Below, in pieces: positions 16,129 through 24,194 of a DNA stretch of 64,000 nucleotides (the first letter of the stretch is position 1; each line of letters begins with the position of its first letter). A model generated the notes under the pieces. That model had not been told where the DNA came from. It saw only the letters and a program-made list of their open reading frames with translations, and ran no database searches. Position numbers and translations under genes: made by a program. Source of the DNA: CAYFJV01 sp964460605 (GTDB lineage Archaea > Nanobdellota > Nanobdellia > Woesearchaeales > GW2011-AR9); contig CAYWPT010000001.1 of NCBI GenBank assembly GCA_964460605.1, forward strand, positions 72,526 to 136,525. The letters run 5' to 3'.

Positions 16129-18220
16129 CTTTTTTTATCTTCAAGTAAGCTGAATTGTTATCTTCTACAATTTCTGCTTCTTCTATTTTGATTTCTTTTT
16201 TGAATAATGGGCAGTTTAAGGTTAATGATTCGAACTCTCCCCCTTCTCCGGCGATGTTTACTCCTAGGTCTTTGTTGAGTTGTTCTAGTTTGTTTACGTC
16301 TTCTTGTGTGATGACTTTGTTGAGCCAATCTTTATTGAGTCCTTCTGCTGCAACTACTGTTAAAATAATTTTGTAATTGTTACTTAGTACTTCTTGCATA
16401 TGTTGTAGCTGAGATTTATGCCATAATGGTGAAAATACTTTGAGGTTGAGGGATTCTGCGATTGCTTCTATTCGATCTCTTTGGTATCTTGAGAAAAGAG
16501 CACCAGTAACAATACCACCAATATTGTAATGCTCTTTTGCTTTTTGGATTGCTTTTTTTAGGTCTTCGAGTTCTTCTTCTTTGTTTCCCATTGTTGTTTG
16601 AGTGATAATAGGAATATCCATAGCTTCTGCTTGTAAGTCAGTTAATTCAGTTCCTGCAGTTTGAAACATGTAAGAAAAAGGGTTTTTGCTTTTCATAGTA
16701 ATAAGACATGCTAATTGGTAATTTTGCTCTTTCATGATTTGTGCAGCTCGTGTTGAGTCTTTTCCAGAAGAGAAGAGTACTCCTAATTTGAGATTGTGTT
16801 TTGGATAGAAGGTTCTCAGGTATGCTGATTTGCTTGAAAAGTCATTTTGTTTTGCTAACTTTTGGATTGCACTATCGAATCTTGATCCATATTGTGCAGC
16901 TTTCTTTTTTCTCCAAGCGAATTCTTTGCTGATTCCTTTTTCTTCAGCAATTTCTCTTAGAATGACTTTTCCAAAATCTTCGTTGAGTTTGTATTGTTCT
17001 GGAATTTTTAAAGCGTATTCTACTAGTTCTTTATCTAAGAAAGGTAATCTTAATTCTAAGTTATTATCCATGGTTAAGACATCATCTCGATATAAGTCTC
17101 TTTCATAGATTTTTCTCAAACCAGCTAAGCATTCTTCATTAATATGATTTGCTTGTCTGTGCCTTTGATAGCCTGCGAAAATTTCCTCACTGCCTAAGCC
17201 TGAGAAGATGACTTTGTTTCCGTCTTTTTTAGCTGCTTGAGCTGCTAGGTAGAAGGTTAATGCAACGCCAACTTTTACTACGTTACTATCTTCAATTAAA
17301 GGGACAATGTGTTTGAGGTATTGAGGTATTTCTTCTTGTTTTATCTTAATTATCTTATGATTAAGCTTGAGTTCCTCTGCAACTTTGATTGCTGGCGCGA
17401 GATCTGCTGGTTCAGCATGTTCAGTATCTAAAACTGCAGTATAAGCTGTGAAATCTACTCCTTTTTCTTTGAGAGTCTTAGCTATGAATGTAGAGTCAAT
17501 GCCTCCACTGAAAAGAAGAGCCACTTGTTTTTCAGGTATACGTTTTTGGATTGCAGAATCTAATAATTCTTTAGTTTTAAGCTTAATTTCTTCTTTTTCT
17601 TGACTGTGTTCTGGTTTTGTTGTGAAGAAACCTTGTTCCTCTTTTTTGAGGGTTTTAGCTTGAGTATCGTAGTATAAAATAGTTCTTGGGTTTAATTCTT
17701 GGATATCAAGGTAATTTAAAGATTCTAAGACTTTAGCTTCTGAGCTGAAAGCGAAAGTGTCTTTGTTCCATGAGAAATGAAGGGGTTTAACGCCGATAAG
17801 ATCCCTTGCTAAGGCTATTGTATTTCCTTTCCAGTAAGCGAAAGCGTAAACACCATCAAGTTCGTTTAATTTGTTTGTGTAGAACTTGTCTAAGAATTTA
17901 AGCAAAAGTTCAGCATCGTTTGTTGCTTCTAGTTGGTATTTTTCGGCTAATTCCTTCCAATTATAGATCTCGCAATTGGCAACTAAAGTTCCTTCTCCTT
18001 TGAGTGGTTGCGGGCTGTTTCCTACCACTGCATGCAAGGTGTGTCCTAGGATTGTGTTTCCACTCAATGTGTGTAATTCATTTGAACTTTTAGCTGTGAT
18101 TATTTCAGTTCCGTTGGTGAGTCCACAGGCATCTTTTCCTCTGTTTTGTAATAAAGCTAAAGCTTCTTTTACTTCTTGTTTAGCTTTCTCTTTTCCAACA
18201 ATACCAATGATTCCACACAT
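16100..18220 (-). CDS. Fusion of asparagine synthetase (class II amidotransferase) and diphthine-ammonia ligase Dph6
   Basis: 706 residues in three parts. Residues 1-190 are a class II glutaminase starting MCGIIGIVGK, with Cys2 as nucleophile. Residues ~210-450 are an AsnB-type synthetase with the PP-loop LLFSGGIDST near 233-240 and GLGSEEIFAGYQRHR. Residues ~477-706 are a complete ATP-dependent Dph6/MJ0570-type domain: LFSSGKDSTRAA, GALFSRYQRDRIEA, GEGGEFESLTLNCPLF. Dph6 amidates diphthine on elongation factor 2 using ammonia; a fused glutaminase could supply it. Whether the middle domain still makes asparagine is open. The fusion is in one frame without a break. Confidence 0.88.
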   Translation of the reverse strand: MCGIIGIVGKEKAKQEVKEALALLQNRGKDACGLTNGTEIITAKSSNELHTLSGNTILGHTLHAVVGNSPQPLKGEGTLVANCEIYNWKELAEKYQLEATNDAELLLKFLDKFYTNKLNELDGVYAFAYWKGNTIALARDLIGVKPLHFSWNKDTFAFSSEAKVLESLNYLDIQELNPRTILYYDTQAKTLKKEEQGFFTTKPEHSQEKEEIKLKTKELLDSAIQKRIPEKQVALLFSGGIDSTFIAKTLKEKGVDFTAYTAVLDTEHAEPADLAPAIKVAEELKLNHKIIKIKQEEIPQYLKHIVPLIEDSNVVKVGVALTFYLAAQAAKKDGNKVIFSGLGSEEIFAGYQRHRQANHINEECLAGLRKIYERDLYRDDVLTMDNNLELRLPFLDKELVEYALKIPEQYKLNEDFGKVILREIAEEKGISKEFAWRKKKAAQYGSRFDSAIQKLAKQNDFSSKSAYLRTFYPKHNLKLGVLFSSGKDSTRAAQIMKEQNYQLACLITMKSKNPFSYMFQTAGTELTDLQAEAMDIPIITQTTMGNKEEELEDLKKAIQKAKEHYNIGGIVTGALFSRYQRDRIEAIAESLNLKVFSPLWHKSQLQHMQEVLSNNYKIILTVVAAEGLNKDWLNKVITQEDVNKLEQLNKDLGVNIAGEGGEFESLTLNCPLFKKEIKIEEAEIVEDNNSAYLKIKKATLLENNNH

Positions 18221-18243
18221 AAGTATGTTTTAGAGAATGGGTT

Positions 18244-18759
18244 TTATAAAAGTTTAGATAGGAATAATTCCCTAATCAAAAAAAAGATTATACTACTGAT
18301 CACTGCAATAAAAACACCAATTAAAATCTTCTCAATTAACTCCTCCCTCTTGTTCTTAAGAGACTTCTTTGAAATTGGTTTTCCTTTTGAAAGGTTAATT
18401 AACTCACTCCTATCAGTAAAATCGAAGGCATTGAGTTTTATCAACCTAAAAAGAACTGCGTTTTTCTTTCTTCCAAATTTTTTTGCTAAAAAAGGTATTG
18501 TTTTTCTTTCTGAGAATAATTTTAAAAGAAGTTTTGAGTCACTTTCAGGCCATATCCTTCCATGATTAATCGTATCTTTCTCTTCAGGAAAACCTAAGAA
18601 ACCGCTTTTTATCAGCCTATAAGTGATTGCATCAAGATTTCTGTCTAATTTTTTTGCTATATGCTCAATTGATTTCCCCCCTTCATAGAGTTTTTTAAGT
18701 TTTAATAAATCCTGTTTGGACCATGGCCTTCCTAAATTTTCTCTATTAACAATCCTCAT
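18244..18759 (-). CDS. Two helix-turn-helix repeats plus C-terminal membrane segment
   Basis: 171 residues. Two similar ~45-residue units, starting RPWSKQDLLKLKKLYEGGKS and RIWPESDSKLLLKLFSERKT, each end in a recognition-like helix (RNLDAITYRLIKSG; RKKNAVLFRLIKLN). The pattern resembles SANT/Myb-like or GcrA-type DNA-binding repeats. The last 25 residues are a membrane helix (IGVFIAVISSIIFFLI) followed by a short positive tail. A membrane-tethered DNA-binding protein is the likely reading. It sits 3 bases after the DRG gene in the same direction. Confidence 0.6.
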   Translation of the reverse strand: MRIVNRENLGRPWSKQDLLKLKKLYEGGKSIEHIAKKLDRNLDAITYRLIKSGFLGFPEEKDTINHGRIWPESDSKLLLKLFSERKTIPFLAKKFGRKKNAVLFRLIKLNAFDFTDRSELINLSKGKPISKKSLKNKREELIEKILIGVFIAVISSIIFFLIRELFLSKLL

Positions 18760-18762
18760 CTT

Positions 18763-19860
18763 CTAATCCAAATGAACCTCAAGAACATCCTCATCAGCCA
18801 GTTTATGCCCAAGCATCAATTTCTGTCCTGGATGCTTAGCTGATTTACCCCAGACTCGAGCATACTTGAATCTTTTAGGAAAATCTCTATGTAACTTATT
18901 ACACACATCTTTAATAGAAGCAGGTTTAGGAATAATTAAAGGCTCTTTCATGTCAGCTTCTTTACGAGGTTCTTTCAAATAGATCCGCATGAAATTCATT
19001 TTATCAAAAATCATATCTTTCAATTTTACAATATTGATATCTTCATGAGCTGAAATTGCAATATCAGCTTTTATCTTCTTAGTTACACGACGTAATTCAG
19101 CTTTTGATACTAAATCACACTTAGATAAACAAATAATAGCCGGTAGATACTTTTTATTTCCTTCAATACAATCAATAAAATCATCAACATCTATTTTACT
19201 ACGAATCAAAACTTCAGCATTGTTAATACGAAATTCCTGCAAAACTCTTTTCAAAGTATCATCAGGCACATCTAATCGAACAGTTTTACCAATTAATAAG
19301 CCACCCTTACCTTTTTTCTTGATAAACACTTCTGGCTTGCGCTTATTAATACGAATTCCAGAAATGCGAATCTCCTTAAGCAAAGCTTCATAATGTACAG
19401 GAGTTGTTACATCAACTACCATTAATACTAAATCTGCATTTCTAATTACAGCTAATACTTCTTTCCCTCTACCTTTTCCTGTAGCTGCTCCTTCAACAAT
19501 ACCTGGAACATCTAAAATTTGAATTTTAGCTAACTTATGGTTCAACATACCCGGAACAACAGAGAGAGTTGTAAAAGCATAAGCACCAACTTCTGATTCT
19601 GTACCAGCCAATTTATTCAATAAAGTACTTTTACCAGCTGATGGGAAACCTAATAACAAGACAGTACCATCACCAGATTTACGTACTGAATATCCGTGAT
19701 CTGAAGAACCTGTTTTTTTAGAAGTACGTGTAGCTTCCTTTTCTCTAAGAATAGCGATCTTAGCTTTCACTAAACCAATGTGATGTTGGGTCGCCTTATT
19801 GTACTTAGTTTTCTTGATCTCGTCTTCGAGCTCTTTGATTCGCTCTTTGTTTGAAGCCAT
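18763..19860 (-). CDS. DRG-family GTP-binding protein
   Basis: 365 residues from the ATG at 19860, chosen because MASNKERIKELEDEIKKTKY is the conserved DRG N-terminus; an upstream in-frame extension of 42 codons has no family similarity. G1 is GFPSAGKST (71-79), G3 is DVPGIVEGAATGKGRGKE, G4 is SKCD, and the C-terminus is a TGS domain ending DEDVLEVHLD. DRG proteins bind ribosomes and act in translation. Length is as expected for archaeal DRG. Confidence 0.95.
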   Translation of the reverse strand: MASNKERIKELEDEIKKTKYNKATQHHIGLVKAKIAILREKEATRTSKKTGSSDHGYSVRKSGDGTVLLLGFPSAGKSTLLNKLAGTESEVGAYAFTTLSVVPGMLNHKLAKIQILDVPGIVEGAATGKGRGKEVLAVIRNADLVLMVVDVTTPVHYEALLKEIRISGIRINKRKPEVFIKKKGKGGLLIGKTVRLDVPDDTLKRVLQEFRINNAEVLIRSKIDVDDFIDCIEGNKKYLPAIICLSKCDLVSKAELRRVTKKIKADIAISAHEDINIVKLKDMIFDKMNFMRIYLKEPRKEADMKEPLIIPKPASIKDVCNKLHRDFPKRFKYARVWGKSAKHPGQKLMLGHKLADEDVLEVHLD

Positions 19861-19973
19861 AATATTTACCTGTAAATGTGGTGGGTTCCAGAAATCAAAG
19901 ATTTCTGATAGCCATTTAGGTATAAACACCCAATCCCTCTTAAAAAGCTTTAGGTTAATTATGTGATTGGTAA

Positions 19974-19983
19974 GATATATAAA
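19974..19983 (+). promoter_or_regulatory. TATA box of the cation/H+ antiporter gene
   Basis: GATATATAAA lies about 30 bases before the ATG at 20010, in the divergent gap between the DRG gene and the antiporter. A purine-rich AGGCGGAG directly abuts the ATG. Confidence 0.5.
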
Positions 19984-20009
19984 CAAGAAAACAATTATTC
20001 TAGGCGGAG

Positions 20010-21296
20010 ATGGCAGATTATGTTACATTGAGTCTATTAGGTATTAGTTTAATTCTCCTATTCGGATTCTTCTCAGAATTTGTATTTAGAAGGTTCGGAA
20101 TTCCGGATGTATTATTCTTAATTGCACTAGGTTTTGGATTAGGTCCTTATGCATTAAAGTACCTCTCTCCAGATCAGTTTGCAGGAGCTGCACCCATTTT
20201 TACCACTTTCACCTTACTCTTTTTATTATTCGATGGTGCCTTTAACATAAATCTAAAATCTTTGATACGAGAATTTTCTCATTCTTTCTTACTAACAACT
20301 TTTAATTTTGTTATCTCTTCATTACTCATTGCAGGGATTATGTATTTTTTTCAATTTCCAATTTCATCAGCACTCTTCACAGGTTTTGCATTAGGTGGTG
20401 TTTCTTCAGCTTTCGTGATACCAGTATTACAAGGAATGGATGTAAAAGGAAAGATTTATTCTCTCTTAGCTTTAGAATCTGCATTAACAGATGTTTTTTG
20501 TATCGTTTTTGCAATCACTGTTATTGAAGTGATTCAATTAGGAACCTTGAGTGCGCAAACATTATTTTCATCAATCGTTTCTTTATTCGCTATTGCAATG
20601 CTCATCGGAGTTATTGCAGGAATTTTATGGATCATATTAGTACTCAAAGTTTTCAAAGAACACAATTATATGATGACTATCGCTTTTCTTATCTTAATCT
20701 ATGTGGTTACACAATTCCTAGGTGGGAACGGAGCGATCGCAACTTTATTCTTTGGTTTAATGTTGAACAACTCAAAACAACTCACGCATCTTACCAAAGA
20801 AATCTCTGGTGAAAATAATAAGAAGAAAACTAAAAAACAAAGGAAAGAAGATGCACCTACAAGCGTTACTACAAAGAACGAACAATTCTTTTACAGACAA
20901 ATTTCATTTTTCTTAAAAACATTCTTTTTCGTGTACATTGGAATTTTAATTGATCTGAGCGATATGAAAGCTTTAATGATTGGTATTATTCTCTCCTTCA
21001 TTTTAATGGGAGCAAGATATGCATCATTTATTCTTACCAAAGAGTTTGAATCCTTTAACAGAAAATTAGTAAATGTGATTTTCGCTAGAGGTTTAGCTGC
21101 AGCAGCTATCGCTCAAATTGCAATCTCTAACGGAATTGCTGGCGCTGACTTTATAGCGAAGGTGATTTATGTAACTATTACTGGAACAATTATCTTAAGT
21201 TCACTGAGCGTATTTGTTATTAAAGTTCAAAAAAATAAAGCTGATTTATTAGTTAAAGCTCCTAAAAGAAAAAAAGGGGAAAAAACACTTTCTTAG
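20010..21296 (+). CDS. Cation/proton antiporter (CPA family)
   Basis: 428 residues with about 11-12 membrane helices. RRFGIPDVLFLIALGFGLGP and LLFDGAFNINLKSL are typical of NhaP/Kef-type antiporters, with GGVSSAFVIPVL as the inner repeat. Residues ~265-290 form a charged cytoplasmic loop of Lys and Asn. It probably exchanges Na+ or K+ for protons. The neighbouring MscS-like gene downstream suggests a shared ion/osmotic role. Confidence 0.87.
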   Translation: MADYVTLSLLGISLILLFGFFSEFVFRRFGIPDVLFLIALGFGLGPYALKYLSPDQFAGAAPIFTTFTLLFLLFDGAFNINLKSLIREFSHSFLLTTFNFVISSLLIAGIMYFFQFPISSALFTGFALGGVSSAFVIPVLQGMDVKGKIYSLLALESALTDVFCIVFAITVIEVIQLGTLSAQTLFSSIVSLFAIAMLIGVIAGILWIILVLKVFKEHNYMMTIAFLILIYVVTQFLGGNGAIATLFFGLMLNNSKQLTHLTKEISGENNKKKTKKQRKEDAPTSVTTKNEQFFYRQISFFLKTFFFVYIGILIDLSDMKALMIGIILSFILMGARYASFILTKEFESFNRKLVNVIFARGLAAAAIAQIAISNGIAGADFIAKVIYVTITGTIILSSLSVFVIKVQKNKADLLVKAPKRKKGEKTLS

Positions 21297-21335
21297 ATGC
21301 AAAAGATTTAAAAGACTCAAGATAGATATAAGCTT

Positions 21336-21872
21336 ATGACGCCATTTATTGAGCTCATTAAAAGTTACTTTTACCAAATCATTGTAGGATTTATTATGCT
21401 CCTTATTGGTTTTGGATTAGGAGTATTAGCAAAAAAATTCAGTAAGAAAGGACTCAAAGAGTTAGGTTTTAATAGAATTCTAAGAATTATTAACCTTCCT
21501 TATAATGGAGAAGAAATTATCAGTTCTTTATTATCTTACATTATTTATTTGATCACTGTTATCTTTTTCCTACAACAATTAGGAATCACCAGTATTGTAC
21601 TTTACTTAGTTTTAGGAGCTGTGCTTATGATTATCACTTTAAGCTTTGTAGTAGGACTTAAAGATGTGGTTCCAAACTTTATTGCAGGATTAATCATTAA
21701 GAGTAAAGAACATATGAAAGCGGGTCACAGAGTAGATGTGAAAGAGATCCATGGACGTATTGAAAAGATTGGTTATTTGGAAACTGAAATTAAAACAGTA
21801 CATGGAGATATTTTGTATGTTCCGAACACTTTATTCATTAAATCAAAAGTATTGCTTAGAAAAAAGGATTAA
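21336..21872 (+). CDS. MscS-family mechanosensitive channel, short form
   Basis: 178 residues. Three hydrophobic segments (about 10-32, 62-82, 88-106) are followed by the MscS beta domain: DVVPNFIAGLIIKSKEHMKAGHRVDVKEIHGRIEKIG, EIKTVHGDILYVPN. The C-terminal alpha/beta part of full MscS (~286 residues) is missing; short archaeal forms exist. The protein should open on membrane tension and release solutes. Its stop overlaps the convergent UPF0147 stop in TTAA. Confidence 0.83.
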   Translation: MTPFIELIKSYFYQIIVGFIMLLIGFGLGVLAKKFSKKGLKELGFNRILRIINLPYNGEEIISSLLSYIIYLITVIFFLQQLGITSIVLYLVLGAVLMIITLSFVVGLKDVVPNFIAGLIIKSKEHMKAGHRVDVKEIHGRIEKIGYLETEIKTVHGDILYVPNTLFIKSKVLLRKKD

Positions 21873-22111
21873 GCACGCATTCCTTCTAAACTAGAAATAA
21901 CATCCCATAACATTGTTTTAATGTAAGAAGGTACGCCTTTGTTGTTGATATCTTCTAATTCTAAAATTGCTTTTTCAACACGTAAAGATTCTTCTTCTTC
22001 TTCTTTGAGAATTTTAACAACTTTATCAATATCTTCTTTTAGTTTTTTACTAGCATCTTGATCTTCTTTGATCATTTGTAATGCTTCAAAAATTTCTTCG
22101 TCAATTTGCAT
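21869..22111 (-). CDS. UPF0147 family protein
   Basis: 80 residues from the ATG at 22111, which follows the prefoldin beta stop by one base; an in-frame start 10 codons upstream is less likely because it lies inside that gene. The pattern EALQMIKEDQDASKKLKEDI and SLRVEKAILELEDI ... LWDVISSLEGM matches the small helical archaeal UPF0147 family of unknown function, which is commonly encoded near prefoldin genes. Confidence 0.82.
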   Translation of the reverse strand: MQIDEEIFEALQMIKEDQDASKKLKEDIDKVVKILKEEEEESLRVEKAILELEDINNKGVPSYIKTMLWDVISSLEGMRA

Positions 22112-22112
22112 C

Positions 22113-22427
22113 TTATTTAATTTTCTTCTCTGGAATTGCATCTTTTTGCAAATCAGTGATAGATTTCTTTAAAGTTTCTTCTTGTTGCTCAATAGTCACT
22201 TTTCTTGTATCAAGAACTTTTTTTCTTTCCTCTAAATCTTTGATTAAACTTTCCTTATTTTTAGAGATCATTAATTTTCCCACAATTTTGTAAGTTTGAG
22301 TGCTTGATGGAAGTTCTTTTAGTGCAGAATCAAGTTCTAGAATTTCTTGCTGTACTTGCTGCTTTTGCATCATGTACTGCTGAAGATTTTGTTGCAATAA
22401 TTGTAATTGCATAATACTATCTGACAT
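22113..22427 (-). CDS. pfdB: Prefoldin subunit beta
   Basis: 104 residues forming two long coiled-coil helices around a small beta hairpin (ELPSSTQTYKIVGKLMI), the normal prefoldin beta form. The Gln-rich first helix is typical. It combines with the alpha subunit, not in this window, into the hexameric jellyfish chaperone that passes unfolded proteins to the thermosome. Confidence 0.9.
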   Translation of the reverse strand: MSDSIMQLQLLQQNLQQYMMQKQQVQQEILELDSALKELPSSTQTYKIVGKLMISKNKESLIKDLEERKKVLDTRKVTIEQQEETLKKSITDLQKDAIPEKKIK

Positions 22428-22455
22428 ATTAAAAAATTCCCGTAATTTTTTATGT

Positions 22456-22483
22456 GCAAATAAGCCTTACCTGCTTATTTTGC
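22456..22483 (-). other. Hairpin between rpoP and prefoldin beta
   Basis: Arms GCAAAATAAGC and GCTTATTTGC pair over 10 bp with one bulged A around the loop AGGTAAG. On the minus strand it lies just after the rpoP stop and before pfdB, with no strong T tract after it. It may be a processing or attenuation element. Confidence 0.4.
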
Positions 22484-22486
22484 ATC

Positions 22487-22621
22487 TTATCTTGCTTTTA
22501 CCTTAGCAGACGTTGATCTTGTCTTATGGACCATCTTGCCACCGCAGTAAGGGCATCTAACTCTTGTTGCAGTGTATTCTTCGTCCACTTTTTTGTCGCA
22601 ATGAAAGCATTTATATTCCAT
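22487..22621 (-). CDS. rpoP: DNA-directed RNA polymerase subunit P
   Basis: 44 residues, too short for most gene lists. It starts MEYKCFHCDKKVD and carries a zinc ribbon with two CxxC pairs, CFHC and CPYC (RVRCPYCGGKMVHK), ending in a basic tail TSAKVKAR. This is the standard archaeal Rpo12/Rpc10 subunit. Its ATG overlaps the end region of the L37Ae gene by one base gap, so the two are co-transcribed, an arrangement common in archaea. Confidence 0.93.
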   Translation of the reverse strand: MEYKCFHCDKKVDEEYTATRVRCPYCGGKMVHKTRSTSAKVKAR

Positions 22622-22622
22622 T

Positions 22623-22820
22623 TTATTTAACTGTGTATGCCTTACCAGTAAACTTGTTCAAGCATTTTCTACATTCCCAAATTCCAACTGCTAATCTTTT
22701 AACAGCATCTTTGTTACAATGAGGACACTTATGTTTTCTCCTCTGTTCAGCTTCGATCTTAGCAAAAGACTTCTTAGGTCTTCTCCCATATCTTGCTCCA
22801 AATCTTTTTACTGATGACAT
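22623..22820 (-). CDS. rpl37ae: 50S ribosomal protein L37Ae (eL43)
   Basis: 65 residues. FGARYGRRPKKSFAKIEAEQ is the family start and C-P-H-C...C-R-K-C (KCPHCNKDAVKR, WECRKCLNKFTGKAY) is its zinc ribbon. It is slightly shorter than other archaeal versions. It heads the L37Ae-rpoP-pfdB-UPF0147 run just downstream of the tRNA-Pro gene. Confidence 0.95.
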   Translation of the reverse strand: MSSVKRFGARYGRRPKKSFAKIEAEQRRKHKCPHCNKDAVKRLAVGIWECRKCLNKFTGKAYTVK

Positions 22821-22842
22821 ATTTTTCTCCTTGAATATAAAA

Positions 22843-22956
22843 TGGTGGGGCTGCCCGGATTTGAACCGGGGTTATACGGTCCCAAACCGTAAGTGATAGA
22901 TTGCCTAAAGGCATTTTAAGCGTAAAATAACCCTTACCAGGCTACACTACAGCTCC
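22843..22956 (-). tRNA. tRNA-Pro(UGG) with a ~36-base intron in the D-loop
   Basis: The T arm is CCCGG-TTCAAAT-CCGGG, the anticodon arm TACGG-TTTGGGA-CCGTA gives anticodon UGG, and the acceptor GGAGCTG pairs with CAGCCCC except for A3-C70. Discriminator A and CCA are encoded. The D arm is GTGTAGCCTGGT...CTATCAC once an insert at about 22900-22935 is removed; the mature RNA is then 78 bases including CCA. The insert is in the D-loop, not at the usual 37/38 site. Its first bases AAGG can pair with CCTT inside it, suggesting a relaxed bulge-helix-bulge. The exact splice points are uncertain by a base. Confidence 0.88.
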
Positions 22957-22967
22957 ACAATGATTCA

Positions 22968-22975
22968 TTTATAAA
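22968..22975 (-). promoter_or_regulatory. TATA box of tRNA-Pro
   Basis: On the minus strand TTTATAAA lies about 12-20 bases before the first tRNA base, followed by AATGAATCA. This is suitable for transcription starting just upstream of the tRNA. Confidence 0.45.
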
Positions 22976-23049
22976 GATTGTGTTGATTTTCTCTTGAAAT
23001 CTTTATAATTCGACAGGAAGCCTTCCTGTTTAAAAGATTTATGGTAATT

Positions 23050-24084
23050 CTAGAGTCTTATGAGCCCTTTAGGGAATTTGGTCAGAATCTTAGGCTTTTT
23101 CTGAAAAGCTATAGTATCTTCTATTCGAAAACCGAATTTTTTAGGAAAATAGACCCCTGGCTCTATTGTGTAGACATGATTTTGTTCTATTTTCGCTTTT
23201 GATCCTGGACTCACTCGTGGCGCTTCGTGCACTTCAACACCAATTCCATGCCCTAATGAATGGAAGAAGTAAGAGGAGTATTTTCCTAGATTTTTTCTAG
23301 TCGCTTTGTCCAATTCATTGTAGGATAATCCTTCTTTACTCATGTTGATAGCTTTTTGTTGTACTTCGTTGAGAAAATCCCATTTTTCTTTTTCTTCTTT
23401 GCCCAATTTTCCTACTGCTAATACTCTCGTCATATCAGAACAGTAGAGATTCCTTTTTGCTCCAATGTCAATTAAGAGAGTTCCTGTTTTGAGTTTGTTT
23501 TTTCCAGTAATATGGTGAGGAATCGCAGCGTTTTGTTTACTCGCAACAATTGTTGGGAAGGATAATTCTGCCCCTTGCTCTTTGATGTAGCGTTCTAAGT
23601 GGAATGCAACACTTGATTCTGTTGTGAATTTTTTTGCTGAATAGGCATCAACAAAACTTTGTAGTGCATCATCTGCTATTTTACAAGCAGCTCTAATTTT
23701 TTTTATTTCTGCATCTGTTTTTACAGCTCTTAGAACTGAGAGTTCTTCATGGAAATTGTGAATCTTCACTTTTGGATATAATTCTTTGACTGTATCTAGA
23801 AAAGCTGCAGTTAATGATTCTTTATTGATTGCAACATTTTTTACTTTAAGATTTTTGAATTTTGTTTTCCATTTTTTGTCTATTGTTTTAACAGTCATGC
23901 CTAAAACTTTGTCCACATGATCCAATTTTGAGATATAAAAATCAGCTTTACTTGGCGTTATTAAAAGAAATGAATAGCTCGTATCTTTTTGTGTAAGCCA
24001 AGTGATATGTGGGTCTGGATGTACTAAGAATAATAAATCAATATTTTTCTTTCTGAGAATCTTCTGTACTTCCTTGAGTTTCAT
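23050..24084 (-). CDS. pepQ: M24 family metallopeptidase (Xaa-Pro dipeptidase-like)
   Basis: 344 residues. The N-terminal ~120 residues are the creatinase-like domain, and the rest the pita-bread catalytic domain. The metal ligands are visible: two Asp in IDIGAKRNLYCSDMTR, His in SLGHGIGVEVHEAP, Glu in YTIEPGVYFP, and Glu in FRIEDT. It should remove residues ahead of proline from peptides in the cytoplasm. Length is normal for archaeal Xaa-Pro dipeptidase. Confidence 0.92.
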   Translation of the reverse strand: MKLKEVQKILRKKNIDLLFLVHPDPHITWLTQKDTSYSFLLITPSKADFYISKLDHVDKVLGMTVKTIDKKWKTKFKNLKVKNVAINKESLTAAFLDTVKELYPKVKIHNFHEELSVLRAVKTDAEIKKIRAACKIADDALQSFVDAYSAKKFTTESSVAFHLERYIKEQGAELSFPTIVASKQNAAIPHHITGKNKLKTGTLLIDIGAKRNLYCSDMTRVLAVGKLGKEEKEKWDFLNEVQQKAINMSKEGLSYNELDKATRKNLGKYSSYFFHSLGHGIGVEVHEAPRVSPGSKAKIEQNHVYTIEPGVYFPKKFGFRIEDTIAFQKKPKILTKFPKGLIRL

Positions 24085-24161
24085 CTTCTTAGAGAATTAT
24101 TTGATGTATATAAAGCTGAGTATTCACAGGGTTAAGCCTATTTTATACGAATAAGAAAGCA

Positions 24162-24169
24162 TTATATAG
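24162..24169 (+). promoter_or_regulatory. TATA box of the M16 peptidase gene
   Basis: TTATATAG lies about 30 bases ahead of the ATG at 24195 in the divergent gap with pepQ. Confidence 0.5.
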
Positions 24170-24194
24170 CTAAAAGATATAGTTTTTACTAATA

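Noticed and set aside
19861..19986. 42-codon N-terminal extension of the DRG GTPase
   Set aside because: The extension has no family similarity and the internal ATG at 19860 gives the conserved DRG start and normal length.
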